Source: Sedimenticola_A sp040506425 (GTDB lineage: Bacteria > Pseudomonadota > Gammaproteobacteria > Chromatiales > Chromatiaceae). From it: a DNA stretch of 64,000 nucleotides. Made by a program: the position numbers and the translations under genes. Below are positions 26,001 through 34,353 of this stretch, piece after piece. Each line of letters begins with the position of its first letter. The first letter of the stretch is position 1. The stretch lies in NCBI GenBank assembly GCA_965224515.1, contig OZ245051.1:2108001-2172000 (forward strand), written 5' to 3'. The notes under the pieces are model-generated. The model searched no databases. It was not told where the DNA came from and saw only the letters and a program-made list of their open reading frames with translations.

Positions 26001-29000
26001 GCGGTCACCAGTATCGTCGATACCATGGATACCACCACCGTCAGCCTGGATGCCACGGGCCAGATCACCGAGGCGGGCGGCAGCGTGACTTATACCGCCA
26101 GCGTGGACAATGCGCCTGCGACCGACCTGGAGATCACCCTCTCCAACGGGGAGACCATTACCATAGAGCAGGGCCAGACCACAGGTACGGTAAGCGTCGA
26201 CGTGGCTGCAGATGAAGATGCCATTGCCGATGCCACCTCCATGTCGGCCCACATTACCGATGCGGCAGGTGGAGGCTACGAACAGCTTGCCATCGACGCC
26301 AATGCGGCCGTAACAAATATCGTCGATACAGTTGAAACCACAACAGTCAGCCTGGGCGCCACCGGTCAGATCACCGAGGCGGGCGGAACGGTGACCTATA
26401 CCGCTTCCGTTGATAACGCGCCAGCCACTGACATGACCGTTGTTCTGAGCAACGGTGAGAGTATCGTCATCGAGGCAGGCCAGGTCTCAGGCACTGTTGA
26501 TGTGACCGTTGCTGCAGATGAAGACGCCATTGCCGATGCCGCCACCATGTCGGCGCACATCACCGAAGCTTCCGGCGGAGGATTCGAGAACCTGGCAGTC
26601 AATGCCAACCCCGTGGTTACCGATATCGTGGATACCGTGGATACCACCACGGTGAGCCTGGGCGCCACCGGCCAGATTACCGAGGCGGGCGGAGCGGTGA
26701 CCTATACCGCGAGCGTGGACAACGCTCCGGCGAGTGATCTCACCATAACCCTCTCCAATGGCGAAAGCATAACCATCGAAGCGGGTGAGACCTCGGGTAC
26801 TGTTGATCTTTCTGTGGCAGCCGATGAGGATGCCATAGCCGATGCGAGTTCCATGTCGGCCCACATCACGTCCGCCGATGGCGGCGGATACGAGCAGCTC
26901 AGTGTGGATGCCACCCCGGCCACCACCGAAATTATCGATACCCAGGACACCACCACGGTTAGCCTGGGCGCCACCGGGCAGATCACCGAGGCGGGTGGTA
27001 GCGTCACCTATACAGCCAACGTGGACAATGCCCCGGCAAGTGATCTTACGATCACCCTCTCCAATGGTGAAACCATAACCATCGAGGCAGGCAAAACCTC
27101 GGGAACGACGGATGTTGCTGTCGATGCCGATGAAGATGCCATAGCGGATGCAGCGACCCTCTCTGCACATATAACCGATGCCGAGGGCGGAGGTTACGAG
27201 CAGCTCTCAATCAGTTCCAATCCCGCAGTAACCAGTATTGCGGATACCGTGGACACCACCACGGTGAGCCTGGGCGCCACCGGACAGATCACAGAGGCGG
27301 GCGGCACGGTCACCTACACGGCGAACGTGGACAATGCGCCTGCGACCGATCTCGAAATTACCCTATCCAACGGTGAGACCATCACAATCGAGGCGGGTGA
27401 GACCTCAGGCACCCTGGATGTTGAAGTCGCAGCGGATGAAGATGCCATAGCCGATGCATCCTCCATGTCGGCCCATATCACCGATACTTCCGGTGGCGGT
27501 TACGAAGACCTGGCAATCAATGCCAATCCGGCGGTCACCGATATCGTGGATACCGCGGACACCACCACGGTAAGCCTGGGCGCAACAGGCCAGATCACCG
27601 AGGCGGGCGGCAGCGTGACCTACACGGCCACGGTCGACAACGCACCGGCTTCAGATATGACCATCGCCTTGAGCAATGGTGAGAGTATCGTGATCGAAGC
27701 GGGTCAGACCTCCGGCACAGTCGATGTGACGGTCGCGGCGGATGAAGACGCCATAGCTGATGCCACTTCCATGTCAGTACATATCACTGATGCTTCCGGT
27801 GGCGGTTTCGAGAACCTGGCGGTCAACGCCAATGCGGCAACCACTGATATTGTCGACACCACGGATACCACCACGGTAAGCCTGGGTGCTACGGGTCAGA
27901 TCACAGAAGCGGGCGGCACGGTTACCTATACGGCCACGGTTGATAATGCACCGGCCAGTGACGTGGAGATCACCCTCTCCAACGGTGAGACCATCACCAT
28001 CGAAGCGGGCAAGAGCTCCGGTACCGTTGATGTTGAAGTGGCGGCGGATGAAGACGCCATAGCCGATGCCACATCCATGTCTGCTCACATTACTGAAGCC
28101 TCCGGTGGTGGATTTGAGGGTCTAGTGGTCAATGCCAATGTCGCAACCACCGAGATTGTTGATACAACGGATACCACCACGGTAAGCCTTGACGCTACCG
28201 GGCAGATCACCGAAGCGGGCGGTACGGTTACATATACCGCGAGCGTGGACAACGCTCCGGCATCAGATCTTGAAATTACCCTCTCCAATGGTGAGAGCAT
28301 CACCATTGAGGCGGGAAAAACCACCGGTACGGTGGATGTTGCCGTCGCGGCAGATGAAGATGCCATTGCAGACGCCTCCAGCATGTCAGCACACATCACA
28401 GACGCCAGTGGTGGTGGATACGAGAATCTGGCGGTCAACGCCAATGCAGCGACCACCGAGATTGTCGATACAACGGATACAACCACGGTTAGCCTGGATG
28501 CCACTGACCAGGTCAGTGAAGCGGGTGGCACGGTTACCTATACAGCCAGTGTCGATAATGCTCCCGCCAGCGATGTAACGGTGAACCTGAGTAATGGCGA
28601 GACCATTACCATCAAGGCCGGGCAGACCTCAGGAACAGTGGATGTGGCAGCCGGTGATGAATCTGCATCCCTCTCGGTGCAGATTTCGGATGCGAGTGGT
28701 GGCGGCTTCGAGCAGTTGGCAGTCAACGCGCAGCCAGCAGCGACAGAAATCGTCATTTCGAATGAACCTTCATACAACGAGATAAGGGGTACTGAAAACA
28801 GGGATACGCTCAGGGGTACCAGTGAAGACGACCATGTTATGGGCCTGAACGGTAACGACAGGATCTATGCCCAGGGTGGCGGTGAAGACCTGGTGGAAGG
28901 TGATGCAGGCAACGATTACATGCGGGTTGATGGCGGCGATACCGTAGACGGCGGAGCCGGTTACGACACAGCTGATTATCGCTGGTCAGAAACCGGCATC

Positions 29001-32000
29001 GATGACGATAAACTCAGTGGGACTGAGAAAGTCTACGGCTCTGCGCACGACGATACTGTAACCGGTACAGATGGAGCTGACCGCCTCTATGGTTACGACG
29101 GCGACGACACCCTCTCGGGTGGCGCAGGCAATGATCGCATTGTCGGTGGTAAAGGGGATGACACCCTGGACGGCGGTGCCGGAAGGGACACCATCGATGC
29201 CCGCGGTGGTACCGACCAGGTGGCCGGTGGTGAAGGCAACGATGTTATCTACGCAGACGGTGCGGATACCGTGGATGGCGGAGCCGGCTACGACACGGCG
29301 GACTATCGCAAGTCAAAAACCGGAATCGATGATGACAAGGTCAGCGGTGTAGAGAAGGTCCTTGGCTCCAAGCATGACGATACCGTAACCGGTACAGACG
29401 GCGCTGATCGACTCTACGGCTATGATGGGGACGATACGCTGGCTGGTGGTGACGGTAATGATCGCATCTACGGCGGCAAAGGTGACGACACCCTGGACGG
29501 TGGTGCCGGAAGGGACACCATCGATGCCCGCGGTGGTACCGACCAGGTTGCCGGTGGTGAAGGCAACGATGTTATCTACGCAGACGGTGCGGATACCGTG
29601 GATGGCGGAGCCGGCTACGACACGGCGGACTATCGCCAGTCGGCAACCGGAATCGATGATGACAGGATCAGTGGTGTAGAGAAGGTCCTTGGCTCCAAGC
29701 ATGACGATACCGTAACCGGTACAGACGGTGCCGATCGACTCTACGGCTATGACGGGGACGATACCCTGGCTGGTGGTGCCGGTGATGATCGCATCTACGG
29801 CGGCAAAGGTGACGACACCCTGGACGGTGGTGCCGGAAGGGACACCATCGATGCCCGTGGTGGCGCTGACCAGGTGGCCGGTGGCGAAGGCAACGATTAT
29901 ATCTACGCAGATGGTGCGGATACCGTGGATGGTGGCGCAGGCTACGACACGGCGGACTATCGCCAGTCGGCAACCGGTATCGACGGCAATGTAACTGGCG
30001 TCGAAAAAGTTCTTGGCTCCAAGCACGATGATACGGCAACCGGCACCGATGGTGCAGACCGGCTTTACGGCTACGACGGCGACGATACCCTTAGCGGCGG
30101 TGCGGGTGCAGACCAACTCTACGGCGGCGAGGGCGATGATACCCTGGCAGGCGGTGCGGGTAACGACTACATCCGTGGCGATGGCGGTTCGGATACAGTG
30201 GTCTTCAGCGGTAACCGTGCTGACTATGAAGTGACCCAGAGAGGCAGCACCTACACGGTGAAGGATCTCCGCCCCGACGGCGACGGAACCGACAGGGTGG
30301 TCTCTGTGGAGAACTTCCAGTTCGCAGACAAGACCCTGAATGGAGAAGAGGTATTGCTGCCCCCCAACGAGGCTCCCTCTGATATCACTTTCAGCGCCAC
30401 AGACGTTGATGAAAATGCAGCTGGCGGCACCGTGGTTGCAAACCTGGGAGCCGTTGATGGCGATGCCGGTGAAACTTTCACCTATACGATTACCAACGAT
30501 GAGTCGGGCAACTTTGCCATCTCCGGCAACCAGGTGGTTGTAAAAGACGGCGCCGATATCGACTTCGAATCGGCAGAGAGCCACCAGGTGACCGTGCAGG
30601 TGACCGACTCTGCGGGCAACAGCTACAGCGAAGAGGTTACCTTTGCCGTCAACGACCTGGACGAGGTGGCGAGTACACCGACATTGAGCGTCTCTCTTGG
30701 CGAAGCAACGGAGAGTGTCGTTGCAGGAGATACCGACTACGCCATCAAGCTCAACGAATCAGGCAACAACGATGGTCTCCAGATTGAAAACGGTGGCGAG
30801 CTCCTTGCCGGCCAGGATGAACTGACCATCACCATGAACGTCAGGTTCGACGGTGACGGGTTGGAAGACACCACACCCCTTGTCTCCTATGCAACGGATG
30901 ATAACAACAATGAGTTTCGCATCGAGCTGAAGCCCAAGGGTGACGACCGGTTCGAACTGCACCTGGACTCGGGTGGCGACGCCGAGGAGACCGGCAAGCT
31001 CGATAACGACCTGCTGTTCGACGGCGAGATGCATGAGATCAGCATCTCCATCGATGCCAACGGCGACATCAGCTACGAGATCGATGGCAACGAGGTGGCA
31101 ACTGACCACTTCGAACGCAGCAAGGGGCACGAGGTGGGCGATGACGATGGCGTATTGATCATCGGCCAGGAACAGGATCGTGTCGGTTCCCGCTTTGATG
31201 ACGACGAGGTTTTCAAAGGCGAGATCGGCGATATCAAAATCTACGATACTGCCGAGGTCACTGACGAGACCCAACCCGTCGGTCACTGGGATATGAACCA
31301 GCTGGACAGCGAAACGGGTACAGTTGCAGACCAGGCCGGGAATCACGACATCAAGGTCATCAGTATCGATGAGCGTGGTTTCAGCGAAGGCAGCGAGCCC
31401 AGCCTGGTGGCTGTCGGCGAGACGGGTGGTGGTGAATCCACTGTGACCTATCCGCTGAACATCGAGGCATCACTCGGTGATACAGATGGCAGTGAATCAC
31501 TGGCGATCACTGTCTCCGGTATTCCTGAAGATGCGCAGCTCTCAGCGGGTACAGATAATGGCGATGGTAGCTGGAGTCTGACCACAGACCAGCTGGTCGG
31601 CCTGACAGTCACCGTGCCCTCCGAAGGCGCGGCCGACCTGGATATATCCGTCACCGCAACCAGTACAGAGTCTGAAGGTGGAGCCCAGGCCAGCGTCTCC
31701 CAGAGCGTTGCTCCTGTAGTCACTGTTGAAACCGGGGCTGACAATGCGGGGCCTACCGACATCAGCTTTTCCGGAACCTCCGTGGAAGAAGGCGCGGCAG
31801 CAGGCACAGTTGTGGCCACTCTCCAGACCATCGATCAGAGCACCGGCGACACGTTCAGCTACGAACTGGTACGTGACGATTCCGGTCATTTCGAGATTGT
31901 TGGCGATCAACTGGTGGTCAAAGAGGGTGCGGATATCGACTACGAGTCCGATGCTGTTCACCAGCTCTCTGTCAAGGTCACTGACTCTTCAGGCAATACC

Positions 32001-32753
32001 TACAGCGAATCGATCAATATACACGTTGATGATGTGCAGGAGGCTATGGCCGCTACCTATACGGGTGGTCGGAAAGGCGATCGCTTCGATGGTACGGATG
32101 ATGATGACGTGATCGACGGCATAGCTGGAGACGACAAACTGCGCGGCGGCGAGGGTGACGATGTTATCCTGGGCGGCGGCGGTGAAGACAAGCTCTACGG
32201 TGACGAAGGCAGCGACCGTCTCGACGGCGGTGATCGAAGCGACAAGATGTATGGTGGCGAAGGCGACGATACCCTTATCGGTGGTGAAGGCAAGGATAAG
32301 ATGTACGGCGATGAAGGCCACGATACCCTGATCGGAGGTGAAGGCAACGACAAGATGTATGGCGGTGAGGGGCACGACCGCTTTGTCGGAGGTGAAGGAG
32401 ATGACAAGATGTATGGCGGTGAGGGGGACGATCGCTTTGTCGGAGGCGAAGGAGATGACAAGGCAGAGGGTGGCGCTGGCAGCGATACCTACGAGGCCGA
32501 TCCCTTTGGTGGTTCAGACTACTTCTCCGGTGGCGAAGGCGGTGGCTGGACCGATGTGATTCAGCTCAATGCCGACGCAGTACCTGATGGATCAGACCCC
32601 GATGCCCCCTGGAGTATCCAGGTGGATGGCGAACAGGTTCAGTACGATGTGGCTGACCATGCCCTGTCACTGGATCCGGATGCCAGCGGTGTTATCACCT
32701 TTTCGGATGGCTCCGAGCTCACCTTTGACGGAGTTGAGCGCATCGAGTGGTAG
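23067..32753 (+). CDS. Giant RTX adhesin exported by type I secretion
   Basis: A ~3,228-residue acidic surface protein. Order: a charged, Ala/Glu-rich, probably disordered N-terminus (1-173); 17 LapA-type Ig-like repeats of 102 residues (174 to about 1900); an RTX block of GGxGxD nonapeptides in four higher-order units (about 1907-2378); a cadherin-like domain (about 2434-2533); a LamG/concanavalin-like domain (about 2558-2728); a second cadherin-like domain (about 2893-2993); a second RTX block (about 3002-3145); and a C-terminal secretion signal ending in FSDGSELTFDGVERIEW. There is no signal peptide, as expected for type I export. It lacks the LapA retention domain normally found at the N-terminus. 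The start is ATG 23067, with GAGG nine bases upstream. Confidence 0.95.
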   Translation: MSDHTDDKHEFDDERKRATKDLFERDMAHDQDRKNGDEDEQLGRDYVEVSRADVAMPGQESDVAAAAEEAAESGAGAAQSEEVTVTQGEAEERRGEEAGKEGFKAAVAETEGEREEEAQSAAASGRVSREAPEEQPTEAAGAAEAAPEVAAATPVSARADASYQPEEAVLQDPSTVSLGATGQITEAGGIVTYTATVDHPPLSDLVITLSNGESITIAAGETSATLEVEVGADEDVYQDASQLSAHVTGTEGGGYSTLSIDTTPAVTQIVDTLDTTTVSLGATGHITEAGGAVTYTASVDHPPLTDLEITLSNGETVTIEAGQTSGTVDVPVAADEDAIADATTMSAHITQAEGGGYEQLAIDANPAVTAIHDTVDTTTVSLGATGQITEAGGSVTYTASVDNAPASDLVVTLSNGETITIEAGRTSGSVDLPVAADEDAIADATSLSAHITDASGGGYEQLAIDAGPAVTDIVDTVDTTSVSLGATGQLTEAGGVVTYTASVDNAPASDLVITLSNGESITIEAGQISGTVDVTVAADEDAIADASTMSSHITDTSGGGYEQLAINANPVVTEIVDTVDTTTLSLGATGQITEAGGTVTYTASVDNAPASDLEITLSNGESITIEAGKTSGTVDVPVAADEDAIADASSLSAQITGTDGGGYEQLAVNETPAVTAVVDTVDTTTVSLGATGQITEVGGTVTYTATVDNAPASDLSITLSNGEVITIAEGQTSATVDVAVAADEDAIADASTMSAHITEASGGGYEQLAVDANPAVTGIIDTVDSTTVSLGATGQITEAGGTVTYTASVDNAPATDLVITLSNGETITIESGQISGTAEITVAADEDATADASSMSAHITEADGGGYEQLLIDANPAVTGIIDTVDTTTVSLGATGQITEAGGSVTYTASVDNAPASDLEITLSNGESITIEAGRTSGTVDVPVAADEDAIADATTLSAHITGTDGGGYEQLAVNANAAVTSIVDTMDTTTVSLDATGQITEAGGSVTYTASVDNAPATDLEITLSNGETITIEQGQTTGTVSVDVAADEDAIADATSMSAHITDAAGGGYEQLAIDANAAVTNIVDTVETTTVSLGATGQITEAGGTVTYTASVDNAPATDMTVVLSNGESIVIEAGQVSGTVDVTVAADEDAIADAATMSAHITEASGGGFENLAVNANPVVTDIVDTVDTTTVSLGATGQITEAGGAVTYTASVDNAPASDLTITLSNGESITIEAGETSGTVDLSVAADEDAIADASSMSAHITSADGGGYEQLSVDATPATTEIIDTQDTTTVSLGATGQITEAGGSVTYTANVDNAPASDLTITLSNGETITIEAGKTSGTTDVAVDADEDAIADAATLSAHITDAEGGGYEQLSISSNPAVTSIADTVDTTTVSLGATGQITEAGGTVTYTANVDNAPATDLEITLSNGETITIEAGETSGTLDVEVAADEDAIADASSMSAHITDTSGGGYEDLAINANPAVTDIVDTADTTTVSLGATGQITEAGGSVTYTATVDNAPASDMTIALSNGESIVIEAGQTSGTVDVTVAADEDAIADATSMSVHITDASGGGFENLAVNANAATTDIVDTTDTTTVSLGATGQITEAGGTVTYTATVDNAPASDVEITLSNGETITIEAGKSSGTVDVEVAADEDAIADATSMSAHITEASGGGFEGLVVNANVATTEIVDTTDTTTVSLDATGQITEAGGTVTYTASVDNAPASDLEITLSNGESITIEAGKTTGTVDVAVAADEDAIADASSMSAHITDASGGGYENLAVNANAATTEIVDTTDTTTVSLDATDQVSEAGGTVTYTASVDNAPASDVTVNLSNGETITIKAGQTSGTVDVAAGDESASLSVQISDASGGGFEQLAVNAQPAATEIVISNEPSYNEIRGTENRDTLRGTSEDDHVMGLNGNDRIYAQGGGEDLVEGDAGNDYMRVDGGDTVDGGAGYDTADYRWSETGIDDDKLSGTEKVYGSAHDDTVTGTDGADRLYGYDGDDTLSGGAGNDRIVGGKGDDTLDGGAGRDTIDARGGTDQVAGGEGNDVIYADGADTVDGGAGYDTADYRKSKTGIDDDKVSGVEKVLGSKHDDTVTGTDGADRLYGYDGDDTLAGGDGNDRIYGGKGDDTLDGGAGRDTIDARGGTDQVAGGEGNDVIYADGADTVDGGAGYDTADYRQSATGIDDDRISGVEKVLGSKHDDTVTGTDGADRLYGYDGDDTLAGGAGDDRIYGGKGDDTLDGGAGRDTIDARGGADQVAGGEGNDYIYADGADTVDGGAGYDTADYRQSATGIDGNVTGVEKVLGSKHDDTATGTDGADRLYGYDGDDTLSGGAGADQLYGGEGDDTLAGGAGNDYIRGDGGSDTVVFSGNRADYEVTQRGSTYTVKDLRPDGDGTDRVVSVENFQFADKTLNGEEVLLPPNEAPSDITFSATDVDENAAGGTVVANLGAVDGDAGETFTYTITNDESGNFAISGNQVVVKDGADIDFESAESHQVTVQVTDSAGNSYSEEVTFAVNDLDEVASTPTLSVSLGEATESVVAGDTDYAIKLNESGNNDGLQIENGGELLAGQDELTITMNVRFDGDGLEDTTPLVSYATDDNNNEFRIELKPKGDDRFELHLDSGGDAEETGKLDNDLLFDGEMHEISISIDANGDISYEIDGNEVATDHFERSKGHEVGDDDGVLIIGQEQDRVGSRFDDDEVFKGEIGDIKIYDTAEVTDETQPVGHWDMNQLDSETGTVADQAGNHDIKVISIDERGFSEGSEPSLVAVGETGGGESTVTYPLNIEASLGDTDGSESLAITVSGIPEDAQLSAGTDNGDGSWSLTTDQLVGLTVTVPSEGAADLDISVTATSTESEGGAQASVSQSVAPVVTVETGADNAGPTDISFSGTSVEEGAAAGTVVATLQTIDQSTGDTFSYELVRDDSGHFEIVGDQLVVKEGADIDYESDAVHQLSVKVTDSSGNTYSESINIHVDDVQEAMAATYTGGRKGDRFDGTDDDDVIDGIAGDDKLRGGEGDDVILGGGGEDKLYGDEGSDRLDGGDRSDKMYGGEGDDTLIGGEGKDKMYGDEGHDTLIGGEGNDKMYGGEGHDRFVGGEGDDKMYGGEGDDRFVGGEGDDKAEGGAGSDTYEADPFGGSDYFSGGEGGGWTDVIQLNADAVPDGSDPDAPWSIQVDGEQVQYDVADHALSLDPDASGVITFSDGSELTFDGVERIEW
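23586..28762 (+). repeat. 17 tandem Ig-like coding repeats, 306 bases each
   Basis: Each unit encodes a 102-residue domain of the form TTVSLGATGQITEAGG, then VTYTA, LSNGE, ADEDAIADA and a closing IVDT. Sixteen successive units keep a period of exactly 306 bases (23586 to 28482); the seventeenth is shorter and diverged. Protein identity between units is high while third-codon positions differ. Confidence 0.95.
28938..30200 (+). repeat. Four higher-order RTX coding repeats, 327-base period
   Basis: Unit starts (DTVDGGAGYD) lie at 28938, 29265, 29592 and 29919, exactly 327 bases (109 residues) apart. Units 2 and 3 are nearly identical at the DNA level; the fourth has a small deletion and more changes. 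Each carries several Ca-binding GGxGxD turns. Confidence 0.93.
32090..32505 (+). repeat. Second RTX nonapeptide block of the adhesin
   Basis: A run of short tandem coding repeats of the form GGEGDDKMYGGEGDD, with recurrent GGTGAAGGC-like DNA. It lies just before the C-terminal export signal, the usual position of Ca-binding RTX repeats that drive folding outside the cell. Confidence 0.9.
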
Positions 32754-32772
32754 ATCCATTCCGATAGAGACA

Positions 32773-32799
32773 ACGCCGGCCATATGGCCGGCGTTTTTT
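32773..32799 (+). terminator. Intrinsic terminator of the adhesin gene
   Basis: Arms ACGCCGGCCAT and ATGGCCGGCGT form a perfect self-complementary stem with almost no loop, followed by six T, about 20 bases after the adhesin stop codon. Confidence 0.85.
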
Positions 32800-32840
32800 A
32801 TGGTATGTCTAAGTCGATGATTGAAATGTATTTTATAGGC

Positions 32841-32903
32841 GTAGGTCGGACTTCAGTCCGACATGTCGGGCTCTTGTGCCCGGAGGGTAGAAGCCCGACC
32901 TAC
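32841..32903. repeat. REP element of the GTAGGTCGG family
   Basis: Begins GTAGGTCGGACTTCAG and ends CCCGACCTAC, with two nested hairpins and an insertion in the second one. It belongs to the same family as the core of the tandem array at 8201-8972. Confidence 0.85.
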
Positions 32904-32919
32904 AGCATGCGTTTTATTT

Positions 32920-33123
32920 ATTGCCGAGGTAGGCGTTTTATCCGCTTGCCCTTATGGTATCGGTATCCAAGCCCGTAGGGTGCAATAGCGAAGCGTATTG
33001 CACCATGAGAGGCCGGATGGTGGGTTACGCTGCGCTAACCCACCCTACACCCTGACAAAGCGCCGGACGTTTCAATTGCCAGGGTAGGCGATTTATCATC
33101 TTCCCCTTATGATATCCGTATCT
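32920..33123. repeat. Palindromic repeat flanked by 49-base direct repeats
   Basis: A palindromic element (32975-33048, starting GTAGGGTGCAATAGCG and ending AACCCACCCTAC) is flanked by two imperfect direct repeats, 32920-32968 and 33075-33123, that match at about 40 of 49 positions. The right copy ends 26 bases before mazG. With the REP at 32841 this fills most of the 395-base gap; I see no gene in it. Confidence 0.75.
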
Positions 33124-33148
33124 GAATACACCTAGCTGGTGAGAACCT

Positions 33149-33940
33149 ATGCAACAGTTGCTGGAAATCATGGCCGCCCTGCGCGATCCGGAAAAGGGGT
33201 GTCCCTGGGACAGGGAGCAGACCTTCGAGTCCATCTCCAGGCACACCATCGAAGAGGCCTACGAGGTGGCCGACACCATCGCCCATGGCGATATGATGGA
33301 ACTCAAGGACGAACTGGGTGATCTACTCTTCCAGGTGGTTTTTTATGCCCAGATGGCGAAAGAGCAGGGTGATTTCGATTTTCACGATGTGGAGCAGGCG
33401 ATCTGCACCAAAATGCTGCGCCGCCATCCCCATGTGTTCGGCGATGTCACCATCGGCAGTGCCGAGGAGCAGACCGAGGCCTGGGAACAGCTCAAGGCAG
33501 ATGAGCGCAAGGAGAAAGCGGGTGAGGATAGGCACAGCCAGATGGATGGGGTGGCCAGGGCACTGCCTGCACTGACCCGGGCTGAGAAACTCCAGAAACG
33601 GGCAGCCAAGGTCGGCTTCGACTGGCCTGACAGGGCCGGGGTTATCGCCAAGGTAAGAGAGGAGCTGGATGAGCTGGAGCGGGAACTCGATGGCGCTGTA
33701 TCCCCTGAACGGGTGGATGAGGAGATGGGTGACCTGCTCTTCAGTTGTGTCAACCTGGCGCGGCATCTCGGGATGGATGCCGAGCACAGCCTGCGGGGTG
33801 CGAGCAGCAAGTTCGAGGAGCGCTTCAGGTCGATGGAGCTGCTGATGGATGAGGATGGCACGGATAGCCACAATCTATCCCTGGAAGAGATGGATGCGGT
33901 GTGGGAACGTGTCAAAGAGCGGGAGCAGAGAGGTAGCTGA
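33149..33940 (+). CDS. mazG: Nucleoside triphosphate pyrophosphohydrolase MazG
   Basis: A 263-residue enzyme with two MazG domains that hydrolyses NTPs to NMP and pyrophosphate, a house-cleaning and stress role. The N-terminal domain shows LRDPEKGCPWD, the EExYE motif (IEEAYEVADTI) and the ExxD pair in LKDELGDLLFQV. The second domain repeats the pattern (VREELDELEREL, then DEEMGDLLFSCVN). The size matches E. coli MazG (263 residues). A GGTGAG site lies upstream of the ATG. Its stop codon overlaps the start of the next gene (TGATG), so translation is coupled. Confidence 0.96.
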   Translation: MQQLLEIMAALRDPEKGCPWDREQTFESISRHTIEEAYEVADTIAHGDMMELKDELGDLLFQVVFYAQMAKEQGDFDFHDVEQAICTKMLRRHPHVFGDVTIGSAEEQTEAWEQLKADERKEKAGEDRHSQMDGVARALPALTRAEKLQKRAAKVGFDWPDRAGVIAKVREELDELERELDGAVSPERVDEEMGDLLFSCVNLARHLGMDAEHSLRGASSKFEERFRSMELLMDEDGTDSHNLSLEEMDAVWERVKEREQRGS

Positions 33941-34353
33941 TGAGAGAAACTGTGCACTTTGCCACGGACAGCAGGGAGGCCCTGGTGGATATTACCGAAA
34001 GGGTGCAGACAGTGGTTTCAAAAAGTGGTATCCGTGACGGCCTGGTATCGGTCTACGCCCAGGGTGCCACGGCCGCCATCATGATCCAGGAGAACTGGGA
34101 CGAGAGTGTGCAGACAGATGTGTTGAATTTTTTAGGTAGCACAATTCCGCGGGGTGTCTGGCTGCATGATGAACAGGACGGCAACGGCGATGCCCACCTC
34201 AAGTCGGGTCTTGTGGGGCCATCGGAGACCGTGCCGTTGATTGATGGAGCGCTCGGCCTCTCCCGCTGGCAGAACATTTTCTTTTGCGAGTTCGACGGCC
34301 CCCGCAGTGATCGGCAGGTGGTCTGTACCGTAATTCAGGATAACCATGAGTAA
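33940..34353 (+). CDS. YjbQ/UPF0047 family protein
   Basis: A 137-residue single-domain protein of the UPF0047/YjbQ family; E. coli YjbQ has been linked to a secondary thiamine-phosphate synthase activity. Family marks seen are the ATAAIMIQEN strand-turn, the conserved DGNGDAHLKSGLVGPSE segment with the metal-binding His, and WQNIFFCEFDGPR near the end. It overlaps mazG by one base upstream and the M48 protease gene by eight bases downstream, so the three probably form an operon. The physiological role is uncertain. Confidence 0.9.
   Translation: MRETVHFATDSREALVDITERVQTVVSKSGIRDGLVSVYAQGATAAIMIQENWDESVQTDVLNFLGSTIPRGVWLHDEQDGNGDAHLKSGLVGPSETVPLIDGALGLSRWQNIFFCEFDGPRSDRQVVCTVIQDNHE

Noticed and set aside
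29313..30584. Minus-strand open frame of 423 codons opposite the RTX repeats
   Set aside because: It is an antisense shadow of GGxGxD repeats, with no family resemblance and no ribosome binding site.
17567..32753. Complete Lap system (lapA-lapBCE with lapD/lapG)
   Set aside because: No retention module, LapG/LapD or outer-membrane channel gene is in the window, so the name Lap is not used for the genes.
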